Made by a program: the position numbers and the translations under genes
Notes under the pieces: generated by a model
Databases searched by the model: none
What the model saw: only the letters and a program-made list of their open reading frames with translations
Told to the model about the DNA's origin: nothing
Assembly (NCBI GenBank): GCA_032622095.1
Contig: CP136061.1
Coordinates: 170,877,107 to 170,941,106, forward strand
Source: Siphonodentalium dalli
Taxonomy: Eukaryota > Mollusca > Scaphopoda > Gadilida > Siphonodentaliidae
Length of the DNA stretch: 64,000 bases
Direction: 5' to 3'
In this document: positions 1 to 16,900 of the stretch, in pieces
How positions within the stretch are numbered: position 1 is the stretch's first letter
Layout of the letters: the number at the start of each line of letters is the position of its first letter

Positions 1-3000
1 CGTATCCACACCACATACATCTATAAGTGTCCCCACCACACACATATATAGGTATCCCCACCACATACATCTATAGGTATCCCCACCACGCACATATATA
101 GGTATCCCCACCACATACATGTATAGGTATCCCCACCACATACATATATAGGTATCCCCACCTCATACATATATAGGTATCCCCACCACACACATATATA
201 GGTATCCCCACCACATACATATATAGGTATCACCACCACACACATATAGGTATCCCCGCCACATACATATAGGTATCCGCACCACACACATATAGGTATC
301 CCCACCACACACATATATAGGTATCACAACCACATACATATATAGGTATCCCCAACACATACATATATAGGTATCCCCACCATATACTTATATAGGTATC
401 CCCACCACATACATATATAGGTATCCCCACCACATACATCTATAGGTATCCCCACCACAAACATATATAGGTATCCCCACCACATACATATATAGGTATC
501 CCCACCACATACATATAAAGCTATCCCCACCACATACATCTATAGGTATCACCGCCACATACATCTATAGGTATCCCCACCACATACATATATAGGTATC
601 CCCGCCACACACATATATAGGTATCCCCACCACACTCATATATAGGTATCACCAACACACACATATATAGGTATCCCCGCCACATACATATGTAGGTATC
701 CCCACCTCATACATATATAGGTATCATCACCACACACATATATAGGTATCCCCACCATATACATATATAGGTATCCCCATCACATAAATTTATAGGTATT
801 CCCACCACACACATATATAGGTATCCCCACCACATACATCTATAGGTATCCCCACCACGCACATATATAGGTATCCCCACCACATTCATGTATAGGTATC
901 CCCACCACATACATCTATAGGTATCCCCACCACATACATATATAGGTATCCCCACCACGCACATATATAGGTATCCCCACCACATACATATATAGGTATC
1001 CCCACCACATACATATATAGGTATCCCCACCACACACATATATAGGTATCCCCACCACATACATATATAGGTATCAACACCACACACATATAGGTATTCC
1101 CGCCACATACATATAGGTATTCCCACCACACACATATAGGTATCCCCACCACACACATCTATAGGTATCACCACCACATACATATATAGGTATCCCCAAC
1201 ACATACATATATAGGTATCCCCACCACATACATATATAGGTATCCCCACCACATACATATATAGGTATCCCCGCCACACACATATATAGGTATCCCCGCC
1301 ACATACATATATAGGTATCCCCACCACACACATCTATAGGTATTCCCACCATATACATATATAGGTATCACACCACACACATATATAGGTATCCCCACCA
1401 CACACATATATAGGTATCCCCGCCACATACATATATAGGTATCACCACCACACACATATATAGGTCTCCCCACCACATACATCTATAGGTATCCCCACCA
1501 CAGACATCTATATGTATCCCCACCACACACAGATCTATAGGTAACCCCACCACACACATATATAGGTATTCCCACAATACACATCTATAGTTATCCCCGC
1601 TACACACATATATAGGTATCCCCACCACATACATATATAGGTATCCCCACCACACACATATATAGGTATCCCCACCACATACATATATAGGTATCACCAC
1701 CACACACATATAGGTTTCCCCGCCACATACATATAGGTATCCCCACCACACAAATATAGGTATCCCCACCACACACATATATAGGTATCACCACCACATA
1801 CATATATAGGTATCCCTAACACATACATATATAGGTATCCCCACCATATACTTATATAGGTATCCCCACCACATACATATATAGGTATCCCCACCACATA
1901 CATCTATAGGTATCCCCACCACAAACATATATAGGTATCCCCACCACATACATATATAGGTATCCCCACCACATTCATATATAGCTATCCCCACCACATA
2001 CATCTATAGATATCACCGCCACATACATCTATAGGTATCCCCACCACATACATATATAGGTATCCCCACCACATACATCTATAGGTATCCCCCCCACGCA
2101 CATATATAGGTATCCCCACCACATACATGTATAGGTATCCCCACCACATACATATATAGGTATCCCCACCAAATACATATATAGGTATCCCCACCACACA
2201 CATATATAGGTATCCCCACCACATACATATATAGGTATCCACACCACAAACATATATTGGTATCCCCACCACATACATATATAGGTATCCCCACCACATA
2301 CATATATAGGTCTCCCCACCACATACATCTATAGGTATCCCCACCACATACATATATAGGTATCCCCACCACATACATCTATAGGTATCCCCACCACAAA
2401 CATATATAGGTATCCCCACCACATACATATATAGGTACCCCCACCACATACATATATAGGTATCCCCACCACTTACATATATAGGTATTCCCACCACATA
2501 CATATATAGGTATCCCCTCAACACACATATATTGGTATCACCACCACATACATATATAGGTATCCCCGCCACACACATATATAGGTATCCCCACCACATA
2601 CATGCATAGGTATTCCTACCACATACATCTATAGGTATCCCCACCACATACATATATAGGTATCCCCACCACACACATATATAGGTATCCCCACCACATA
2701 CATATATAGGTATCACCACCACACTCATATAGGTATTCCCGCCACATACATATAGGTATCCCCACCACACACATATAGGTATCCCCACCACATACATCTA
2801 TAGGTATCCCCACCACACACATCTATAGGTATCCCCACCACACACATATATTGGTATCACCACCACATACATATATAGGTATCCCCGCCACACACATATA
2901 TAGGTATCCCCGCCACATACATATATAGGTATCCCCACCACACACATCTATAGGTATTCCCACCATATACATATATAGGTATCACCACCACTCACATATA

Positions 3001-6000
3001 TAGGTATCCCACCACACACATATATAGGTATCCCCACCACACACATCTATAGGTATTCCCACCATATACATATATAGGTATCACCACCACACACATATAT
3101 AGGTATCCCCACCACACACATATATAGGTATCCCCGCCACATACATATATAGGTATCACCACCACACACATATATAGGTCTCCCCACCACATACATCTAT
3201 AGGTATCCCCACCACACACATCTATATGTATCCCCACCACACACAGATCTATAGGTAACCCCACCACACACATATATAGGTATTCCCACAATACACATCT
3301 ATAGTTATCCCCGCTACACACATATATAGGTATCCCCACCACATACATATATAGGTATCCCCACCACACACATATATAGGTATCCCCACCACACACATAT
3401 ATTGGTATCCCCACCACATACATATATAGGTATCCCCACCACACACATATATAGGTATCCCCACCACATACATATATAGGTATCACCACCACACACATAT
3501 AGGTATTCCCGCCACATACATATAGGTATCCCCACCACATACATATAGGTATCCCCACCACAAACATCTATAGGTATCACCACCACATACATATTTAGGT
3601 ATCCCCAACACATACATATATAGGTATCCCCACCACATACATATATAGGTATCCCCACCACACACATATATATAGGTATCCCCGCCACACACATATATAG
3701 GTATCCCCACCACACACATATATAGGTATCCCCACCACATACATATATAGGTATCACCACCACACACATATAGGTATTCCCGCCACATACATATAGGTAT
3801 CCCCACCACATACATATAGGTATCCCCACCACAAACATCTATAGGTATCACCACCACATACATATTTAGGTATCCCCAACACATACATATATAGGTATCC
3901 CCACCACATACATATATAGGTATCCCCACCACACACATATATATAGGTATCCCCGCCACACACATATATAGGTATCCCCACCACATACATATATAGGTCT
4001 CCCCACCACATACATCTATAGGTATCCGCACCACACACATCTATAGGTATCCCCAACACACATATATTGGTATCACCACCACATACATATATAGGTATCC
4101 CCGCCACACACATATATAGTTATCCCCGCCACATACATATATAGGTATCCCCACCACACACATCTATAGGTATTCCCACCATATACATATATAGGTATCA
4201 CCACCACACACATATATAGGTATCCCCACCACACACATATATAGGTATCCCCACCACACACATCTATAGGTATTCCCACCATATACATATATAGGTATCA
4301 CCACCACACACATATATAGGTATCCCCACCACACATATATATAGGTATCCCCGCCACATACATATATAGGTATCACCACCACACACATATATAGGTCTCC
4401 CCACCACATACATCTATAGGTATCCCCACCACACACATCTATATGTATCCCCACCACACACAGATCTATAGGTAACCCCACCACACACATATATAGGTAT
4501 TTCCACAATACACATCTATAGTTATCCCCGCTACACACATATATAGGTATCCCCACCACATACATATATAGGTATCCCCACCACACACATATATAGGTAT
4601 CCCCACCACATACATATATAGGTATCACCACCACACACATATATGTTTCCCCGCCACATACATATAGGTATCCCCACCACACACATATAGGTATCCCCAC
4701 CACACACATATATAGGTATCACCACCACATACGTATATAGGTATCCCTAACACATACATATATAGGTATCCCCACCATATACTTATATAGGTATCCCCAC
4801 CACATACATATATAGGTTTCCCCACGACATACATCTATAGGTATCCCCACCACAAACATATATAGGTATCACCACATACATATATAGGTATTCCCACCAC
4901 ATACATATATAGCTATCCCCACCACATACATCTATAGGTATCACCGCCGCATACATCTATAGGTATCACCACCACACACATATATAGGTATCCCCGCCAC
5001 ATATATATGTAGGTATCCCCACCTCATACATATATAGGTATCACCACCACACACATATATAGGTATCCCCACCATATACATATATAGGTATCCCCACCAC
5101 ATACATATATAGGTATCCCCACCACACACATATATAGGTATCCCCACCACATACATCTATAAGTATCCCCACCACATACATATATAGGTATCCACACCAC
5201 ATACATCTATAAGTGTCCCCACCACACACATATATAGGTATCCCCACCACATACATCTATAGGTATCCCCACCACGCACATATATAGGTATCCCCACCAC
5301 ATACATGTATAGGTATCCCCACCACATACATATATAGGTATCCCCACCTCATACATATATAGGTATCCCCACCACACACATATATAGGTATCCCCACCAC
5401 ATACATATATAGGTATCACCACCACACACATATAGGTATCCCCGCCACATACATATAGGTATCCGCACCACACACATATAGGTATCCCCACCACACACAT
5501 ATATAGGTATCACAACCACATACATATATAGGTATCCCCAACACATACATATATAGGTATCCCCACCATATACTTATATAGGTATCCCCACCACATACAT
5601 ATATAGGTATCCCCACCACATACATCTATAGGTATCCCCACCACAAACATATATAGGTATCCCCACCACATACATATATAGGTATCCCCACCACATACAT
5701 ATAAAGCTATCCCCACCACATACATCTATAGGTATCACCGCCACATACATCTATAGGTATCCCCACCACATACATATATAGGTATCCCCGCCACACACAT
5801 ATATAGGTATCCCCACCACACTCATATATAGGTATCACCAACACACACATATATAGGTATCCCCGCCACATACATATGTAGGTATCCCCACCTCATACAT
5901 ATATAGGTATCATCACCACACACATATATAGGTATCCCCACCATATACATATATAGGTATCCCCATCACATAAATTTATAGGTATTCCCACCACACACAT

Positions 6001-8571
6001 ATATAGGTATCCCCACCACATACATCTATAGGTATCCCCACCACGCACATATATAGGTATCCCCACCACATTCATGTATAGGTATCCCCACCACATACAT
6101 CTATAGGTATCCCCACCACATACATATATAGGTATCCCCACCACGCACATATATAGGTATCCCCACCACATACATATATAGGTATCCCCACCACATACAT
6201 ATATAGGTATCCCCACCACACACATATATAGGTATCCCCACCACATACATATATAGGTATCAACACCACACACATATAGGTATTCCCGCCACATACATAT
6301 AGGTATTCCCACCACACACATATAGGTATCCCCACCACACACATCTATAGGTATCACCACCACATACATATATAGGTATCCCCAACACATACATATATAG
6401 GTATCCCCACCACATACATATATAGGTATCCCCACCACATACATATATAGGTATCCCCGCCACACACATATATAGGTATCCCCGCCACATACATATATAG
6501 GTATCCCCACCACACACATCTATAGGTATTCCCACCATATACATATATAGGTATCACACCACACACATATATAGGTATCCCCACCACACACATATATAGG
6601 TATCCCCGCCACATACATATATAGGTATCACCACCACACACATATATAGGTCTCCCCACCACATACATCTATAGGTATCCCCACCACAGACATCTATATG
6701 TATCCCCACCACACACAGATCTATAGGTAACCCCACCACACACATATATAGGTATTCCCACAATACACATCTATAGTTATCCCCGCTACACACATATATA
6801 GGTATCCCCACCACATACATATATAGGTATCCCCACCACACACATATATAGGTATCCCCACCACATACATATATAGGTATCACCACCACACACATATAGG
6901 TTTCCCCGCCACATACATATAGGTATCCCCACCACACAAATATAGGTATCCCCACCACACACATATATAGGTATCACCACCACATACATATATAGGTATC
7001 CCTAACACATACATATATAGGTATCCCCACCATATACTTATATAGGTATCCCCACCACATACATATATAGGTATCCCCACCACATACATCTATAGGTATC
7101 CCCACCACAAACATATATAGGTATCCCCACCACATACATATATAGGTATCCCCACCACATTCATATATAGCTATCCCCACCACATACATCTATAGATATC
7201 ACCGCCACATACATCTATAGGTATCCCCACCACATACATATATAGGTATCCCCACCACATACATCTATAGGTATCCCCCCCACGCACATATATAGGTATC
7301 CCCACCACATACATGTATAGGTATCCCCACCACATACATATATAGGTATCCCCACCAAATACATATATAGGTATCCCCACCACACACATATATAGGTATC
7401 CCCACCACATACATATATAGGTATCCACACCACAAACATATATTGGTATCCCCACCACATACATATATAGGTATCCCCACCACATACATATATAGGTCTC
7501 CCCACCACATACATCTATAGGTATCCCCACCACATACATATATAGGTATCCCCACCACATACATCTATAGGTATCCCCACCACAAACATATATAGGTATC
7601 CCCACCACATACATATATAGGTACCCCCACCACATACATATATAGGTATCCCCACCACTTACATATATAGGTATTCCCACCACATACATATATAGGTATC
7701 CCCTCAACACACATATATTGGTATCACCACCACATACATATATAGGTATCCCCGCCACACACATATATAGGTATCCCCACCACATACATGCATAGGTATT
7801 CCTACCACATACATCTATAGGTATCCCCACCACATACATATATAGGTATCCCCACCACACACATATATAGGTATCCCCACCACATACATATATAGGTATC
7901 ACCACCACACTCATATAGGTATTCCCGCCACATACATATAGGTATCCCCACCACACACATATAGGTATCCCCACCACATACATCTATAGGTATCCCCACC
8001 ACACACATCTATAGGTATCCCCACCACACACATATATTGGTATCACCACCACATACATATATAGGTATCCCCGCCACACACATATATAGGTATCCCCGCC
8101 ACATACATATATAGGTATCCCCACCACACACATCTATAGGTATTCCCACCATATACATATATAGGTATCACCACCACTCACATATATAGGTATCCCACCA
8201 CACACATATATAGGTATCCCCACCACACACATCTATAGGTATTCCCACCATATACATATATAGGTATCACCACCACACACATATATAGGTATCCCCACCA
8301 CACACATATATAGGTATCCCCGCCACATACATATATAGGTATCACCACCACACACATATATAGGTCTCCCCACCACATACATCTATAGGTATCCCCACCA
8401 CACACATCTATATGTATCCCCACCACACACAGATCTATAGGTAACCCCACCACACACATATATAGGTATTCCCACAATACACATCTATAGTTATCCCCGC
8501 TACACACATATATAGGTATCCCCACCACATACATATATAGGTATCCCCACCACACACATATATAGGTATCC
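1..8571. repeat. Higher-order repeat pair, 5,186-bp period
   Basis: The string of variant monomers from 1 to about 3,385 recurs at 5,187 to about 8,571, in the same order and with the same rare variants (for example AAGTGTCCCC near 30 and 5,216, and ACAGATCTATAGGTAACC near 1,530 and 6,716). After about 3,385 the first copy goes its own way. A recognisable variant block lies near 1,370, 6,555, 11,320 and 16,435, giving spacings of 5,186, about 4,767 and 5,114. The left block is therefore built from four related ~5-kb higher-order units. Boundaries were set by eye. Confidence 0.85.
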
Positions 8572-10090
8572 CCACCACATACATATATAGGTATCACCAC
8601 CACACACATATATGTTTCCCCGCCACATACATATAGGTATCCCCACCACACACATATAGGTATCCCCACCACACACATATATAGGTATCACCACCACATA
8701 CATATTTAGGTATCCCTAACACATACATATATAGGTATCCCCACCATATACTTATATAGGTATCCCCACCACATACATATATAGGTATCCCCACGACATA
8801 CATCTATAGGTATCCCCACCACAAACATATATAGGTATCCCCACCACATACATATATAGGTATCCCCACCACATACATATATAGCTATCCCCACCACATA
8901 CATCTATAGGTATCACCGCCGCATACATCTATAGGTATCCCCACCACATACATATATAGGTATCACCACCACACACATATATAGGTATCCCCACCATATA
9001 CATATATAGGTATCCCCACCACATACATATATAGGTATCCCCACCACACACATATATAGGTATCCCCACCACATACATCTATAAGTATCCCCACCACATA
9101 CATATATAGGTATCCCCACCACATACATCTATAAGTGTCCCCACCACACACATATATAGGTATCCCCACCACATACATCTATAGGTATCCCCACCACGCA
9201 CATATATAGGTATCCCCACCACATACATGTATAGGTATCCCCACCACATACATATATAGGTATCCCCACAATACACACATATATAGGTATTCCCACAATA
9301 CACATCTATAGTTATTCCCGCTACACACATATATAGGTATCCCCACCACATACATATATAGGTATCCCCACCACACACATATATAGGTATCCCCACCACA
9401 TACATATATAGGTATCACCACCACACACATATATGTTTCCCCGCCACATACATATAGGTATCCCCACCACACACATATAGGTATCCCCACCACACACATA
9501 TATAGGTATCACCACCACATACATATTTAGGTATCCCTAACACATACATATATAGTTATCCCCACCATATACTTATATAGGTATCCCCACCACATACATA
9601 TATAGGTATCCCCACGACATACATCTATAGGTATCCCCACCACAAACATATATAGGTATCCCCACCACATACATATATAGGTATCCCCACCACATACATA
9701 TATAGCTATCCCCACCACATACATCTATAGGTATCACCGCCGCATACATCTATAGGTATCCCCACCACATACATATATAGGTATCACCACCACACACATA
9801 TATAGGTATCCCCACCATATACATATATAGGTATCCCCACCACATACATATATAGGTATCCCCACCACACACATATATAGGTATCCCCACCACATACATC
9901 TATAAGTATCCCCACCACATACATATATAGGTATCCCCACCACATACATCTATAAGTGTCCCCACCACACACATATATAGGTATCCCCACCACATACATC
10001 TATAGGTATCCCCACCACGCACATATATAGGTATCCCCACCACATACATGTATAGGTATCCCCACCACATACATATATAGGTATCCCCAC
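8455..10090. repeat. 821-bp direct tandem duplication inside the satellite
   Basis: Monomer variants from about 8,455 to 9,275 are repeated directly next to themselves from 9,276 to about 10,090, with an offset of 821 bp. Markers are the ACAATACACATCTATAG monomer, the ATATATGTTTCCCCGCC monomer and the CCGCCGCATACATC monomer. A few single-base differences separate the copies (TTATCCCCGC against TTATTCCCGC). This is ordinary unequal exchange within an array and also explains why the second ~5-kb spacing is shorter than the others. Confidence 0.8.
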
Positions 10091-10959
10091 CACATACATA
10101 TATAGGTATCCCCACCACACACATATATAGGTATCCCCACCACATACATATATAGGTATCACCACCACACACATATAGGTATCCCCGCCACATACATATA
10201 GGTATCCGCACCACACATATATAGGTATCCCCACCACACACATATATAGGTATCACCACCACATACATATATAGGTATCCCCAACACATACATATATAGG
10301 TATCCCCACCATATACTTATATAGGTATCCCCACCACATACATATATAGGTATCCCCACCACATACATCTATAGGTAATCCCACCACAAACATATATAGG
10401 TATCCCCACCACATACTTATATAGGTATCCCCACCACATACATATATAGCTATCCCCACCACATACATCTATAGGTATCACCGCCACATACATCAATAGG
10501 TATCCCCACCACATACATATATAGGTATCCCCGCCACACACATATATAGGTATCCCCACCACACTCATATATAGATATCACCACCACACACATATATAGG
10601 TATCCCCGCCACATACATATGTAGGTATCCCCACCTCATACATATATAGGTATCACCACCACACACATATATAGGTATCCCCACCATATACATATATAGG
10701 TATCCCCATCACATACATTTATAGGTATTCCCACCACACACATATATAGGTATCCCCACCACATACATCTATAGGTATCCCCACCACGCACATATATAGG
10801 TATCCCCACCACATACATGTATAGGTATCCCCACCACATACATCTATAGGTATCCCCACCACATACATATATAGGTATCCCCACCACGCACATATATAGG
10901 TATCCCCACCACATACATATATAGGTATCCCCACCACATACATATATAGGTATCCCCAC

Positions 10960-13900
10960 CATACACATATATAGGTATCCCCACCACATACATATATAGG
11001 TATCACCACCACCCACATATAGGTATTCCCGCCACATACATATAGGTATTCCCACCACACACATATAGGTATCCCCACCAAACACATCTATAGGTATCAC
11101 CACCACATACATATATAGGTATCCCCAACACATACATATATAGGTATCCCCACCACATACATATATAGGTATCCCCACCACATACATATATAGGTATCCC
11201 CACCACATACATCTATAGGTATCCCCACCACAAACATATATAGTTATCCCACCACATACATATATAGGTATCCCCACCACATACATGTATAGGTATCCCC
11301 ACCACACACATATATTGGTATCACCACCACATACATATATAGGTATGCCCGCCACACACATATATAGGTATCCCCACCACATACATGTATAGGTATCCCC
11401 ACCACATACATCTATAGGTATCCCCACCACATACATATATAGGTATCCCCACCACACACATATATAGGTATCCCCACCACATACATATATAGGTATCACC
11501 ACCACACACATATAGGTATTCCCGCCACATACATATAGGTATCCCCACCACACACATATAGGTATCCCCACCACACACATATTCCCCCAATACACATCTA
11601 TAGTTATCCCCGCTACACACATATATAGGTATCCCCACCACATACATATATAGGTATCCCCACCACACACATATATAGGTATCCCCACCACATACATATA
11701 TAGGTATCACCACCACACACATATAGGTTTCCCCGCCACATACATATAGGTATCCCCACCACACAAATATAGGTATCCCCACCACACACATATATAGGTA
11801 TCACCACCACATACATATATAGGTATCCCTACCACATACATATATAGGTATCCCCACCATATACTTATATAGGTATCCCCACCACATACATATATAGGTA
11901 TCCCCACCACATACATCTATAGGTATCCCCACCACAAACATATATAGGTATCCCCACCACATACATATATAGGTATCCCCACCACATTCATATATAGCTA
12001 TCCCCACCACATACATCTATAGGTATCACCGCTACATACATCTATAGGTATCCCCACCACATACATATATAGGTATCCCCACCACATACATCTATAGGTA
12101 TCCCCACCACGCACATATATAGGTATCCCCACCACATACATGTATAGGTATCCCCACCACATACATCTATAGGTATCCCCACCACATACATATATAGGTA
12201 TCCCCACCACACACATATATAGGTATCCCCACCACATACATATATAGGTATCCCCACCACAAACATATATAGGTATCCCCACCACATACATATATAGGTA
12301 TCCCCACAACATACATATATAGGTATCCCCACCACATACATCTATAGGTATCCCCACCACAAACATATATAGGTATCCCCTCCACATACATATATAGGTA
12401 TCCCCACCACATACATATATAGGTATCCCCACCACACACATATATTGATATCACCACCACATACATATATAGGTATCCCCGCCACACACATATATAGGTA
12501 TCCCCACCACATACATATATAGGTATCCCCACCACATACATCTATAGGTATCCCCACCACATACATATATAGGTATCCCCACCACACACATATATAGGTA
12601 TCCCCACCACATACATATATAGGTATCACCACCACACACATATAGGTATTCCCGCCACATACATATAGGTATCCCCACCACACACATATGGGTATCTCCA
12701 CCACACACATCTATAGGTATCACCACCACATACATATATAGGTATCCCAAACACATACATATATAGGTATACCCACCACATACATATATAGGTATCCCCA
12801 CCACACACATATATATAGGTATCCCCGCCACACACATATATAGGTATCCCCACCACATACCTATATAGGTCTCCCCACCACATACATCTATAAGTATCCC
12901 CACCACACACATCTATAGGTATCCCTACCACACACATATATTGGTATCACCACCACATACATATATAGGTATCCCCGCCACACACATATATAGGTATCCC
13001 CGCCACATACATATATAGGTATCCCCACCACACACATCTATAGGTATTCCCACCATATACATATTTAGGTATCACCACCACACACATATATAGGTATCCC
13101 CACCACACACATATATAGGTATCCCCACCACACACATATATAGGTATCCCCGCCACATACATATATAGGTATCACCACCACACACATATATAGGTCTCCC
13201 CACCACATACATCTATAGGTATCCACACCACACACATATATATGTATCCCCACCACACACAGATATATAGGTAACCCCACCACACACATATATAGGTATT
13301 CCCACAATACACATCTATAGTTATCCCCGCCACACACATATATAGGTATCCCCTCCACATACATATATAGGTATCCCCACCACACACATATATAGGTATC
13401 CCCACCACATACATATATAGGTATAACCACCACACACATATAGGTTTCCACGCCACATACATATAGGTATCCCCACCACTCTCATATAGGTATCCCCACC
13501 ACACACATATATAGGTATCCCCACCACATACATATATAGGTATCCCCAACACATACATATATAGGTATCCCCACCATATACTTATATAGGTATCCCCACC
13601 ACATACATATATAGGTATCCCCACCACATACATCTATAGGTATCCCCACCACAAACATATATAGGTATCCCCACCACATACATATATAGGTATCCCCCCA
13701 CGTACATATACAGCTATCCCCACCACATACATCTATAGGTATCACCGCCACATACATCTATAGGTATCCCCACCACATACATATATAGGTATCCCCGCCA
13801 CACACATATATAGGTATCCCCACCACACACATATATAGGTATCACCACCACACACATATATAGGTATCCCCGCCACATACATATGTAGGTATCCCCACCA

Positions 13901-16900
13901 CATACATATATAGGTATCACCACCACACACATATATCGGTATCCCCACCACATACATATATAGGTATCCCCACCACATACATATATAGGTATCCCCACCA
14001 CATACATCTATAAGTGTCCCCACCACACACATATATAGGTATCCCCACCACATACATCTATAAGTGTCCCCACCACACACATATATAGGTATCCCCACCA
14101 CATACATCTATAGGTATCCCCACCACGCACATATATAGGTATCCCCACCACATACATGTATATGTATCCCCACCACACACATATATAGGTATCCCCACCA
14201 CATACATATATAGGTATCACCACCACACACATATAGGTATTCCCGCCACATACATATATGTATCCCCACCACACACATATAGGTATCCCCACCACACACA
14301 TATATAGGTATCCCCACCACATACATCTATATGTATCCCCACCATGCACATATATAGGTATCCCCACCACATACATATATAGGTATCCCCACCACATACA
14401 TCTATAGGTATCCCCACCACATACATATATAGGTATTCCCACCACATACACATATATGTATCCCCACCACATACATATATAGGTATCCCCACCACATACA
14501 TATATAAGTATCCCCACCACATACATCTATAGGTATCCCCACCACATACATATATAGGTATTCCCACCATACACATCTATAGGTATCCCCACCGCACATA
14601 TATATATAGGTATCCCCACCATACACATATATATATATATAGGTATCCCCGCCACACATATATATAGGTAACCCCACCACATACATATATTGGTATCCCC
14701 ACCATACACATCTATAGGTATCCCCACCATACACATCTATATGTATCACCGCCACACTCATATATAGGTATCCGCACCACATACATCTATAGGTATCACC
14801 ACCACATACATATATAGGTATCCCCACCACATACATCTATAGGTATCCCCACCACACACATCTATATGTATCACCACCACATACATATATAGGTATCCCC
14901 ACCACACACATATATAGGTATCCCCACGACATACATATATAGGTATCCCCACCACACACATATAGGTATCCTCACCACACACATATATAGGTATCCTCAC
15001 CACACACATATATAGGTATCCCCGTCACATACATCTATAGGTATCACCACCACATACATCTATAGGTATCACCAACACATACATCTATAGATATCCCCAC
15101 CACATACATCTATAGGTATCCTCACCACATACATCTATAGGTATCCCCGCCACACACATCTATAGGTATCCTAACCACACACATATATAGGTATCCCCAC
15201 CACATACATCTATAGGTATCCCCACCGCACACATATATAGGTATCGCCACCACACACATATATAGGTATCCCCACCACATACATCTATTGGTATCCCCAC
15301 CACACACATATAGGTATACCCGCCACACACATCTATAGGTATCACCACCACATACATCTATAGGTATCACCACCACATACATCTATAGGTATCCCCACCA
15401 CATACATATATAGGTATCCCCACCACATACATCTATAGGTATCCCCGCCACACACATCTATAGGTATCCTCACCACACACATATATAGGTATCCCCACCA
15501 CATACATCTATAGGTATCCCCACCACACAAATCTATAGGTATTACCACCACATACATCTATAGGTATCACGACCACATACATATATAGGTATACATACCA
15601 CATACATCTATATGTATCCCCACCACATACATTTATAGGTATCCTAACCACACACATATATTGGTATCCCCACCACACACATATATAGGTATCACCACCA
15701 CATACATCTATATGTAACCCTACCACATACATCTATAGGTAACCCCACCACATACTTATATAGGTATCCCCACCACTACATCTATAGGTATCCCCACCAC
15801 ACACACATATAGGCATCAACACCACACACATATATAGGTATCACCACCACATACATCTATAGGTATCCCCACCACATACATCTATGGTTAACCCCGACAC
15901 ATACATATATAGGTATCCTCACCACACACATATATAGGTATCCCCACCACATACATCTATAGGTATCCCCACCAAACACATCTATAGGTATTACCACCAC
16001 ATACATCTATAGGTATCACGACCACATACATATATAGGTATACATACCACATACATCTATAGGTATCCCCACCATACACATATATAGGTATCCCCACCAC
16101 ATACATATATAGGTATCACCACCACCCACATATAGGTATTCCCGCCACATACATATAGGTATTCCCACCACACACATATAGGTATCCCCACCACACACAT
16201 CTATAGGTATCACCACCACATACATATATAGGTATCCCCAACACATACATATATAGGTATCCCCACCACATACATATATAGGTATCCCCACCACATACAT
16301 ATATAGGTATCCCCACCACATACATCTATAGGTATCCCCACCACAAACATATATAGTTATCCCCACCACATACATATATAGGTATCCCCACCACATACAT
16401 GTATAGGTATCCCCACCACACACATATATTGGTATCACCACCACATACATATATAGGTATGCCCGCCACACACATATATAGGTATCCCCACCACATACAT
16501 GTATAGGTATCCCCACCACATACATCTATAGGTATCCCCACCACATACATATATAGGTATCCCCACCACACACATATAAAGGTATCCCCACCACATACAT
16601 ATATAGGTATCACCACCACACACATATAGGTATTCCCGCCACATACATATAGGTATCCCCACCACACACATATAGGTATCCCCACCACACACATATTCCC
16701 CCAATACACATCTATAGTTATCCCCGCTACACACATATATAGGTATCCCCACCACATACATATATAGGTATCCCCACCACACACATATATAGGTATCCCC
16801 ACCACATACATATATAGGTATCACCACCACACACATATAGGTTTCCCCGCCACATACATATAGGTATCCCCACCACACAAATATAGGTATCCCCACCACA

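Noticed and set aside
707-2797. Long minus-strand ORFs in the satellite as a Cys/Trp-rich repeat protein family
   Set aside because: They occur in all three frames at once and follow automatically from a 25-bp repeat without stop codons. There is no start context, no unique ends and no conservation beyond the DNA repeat.
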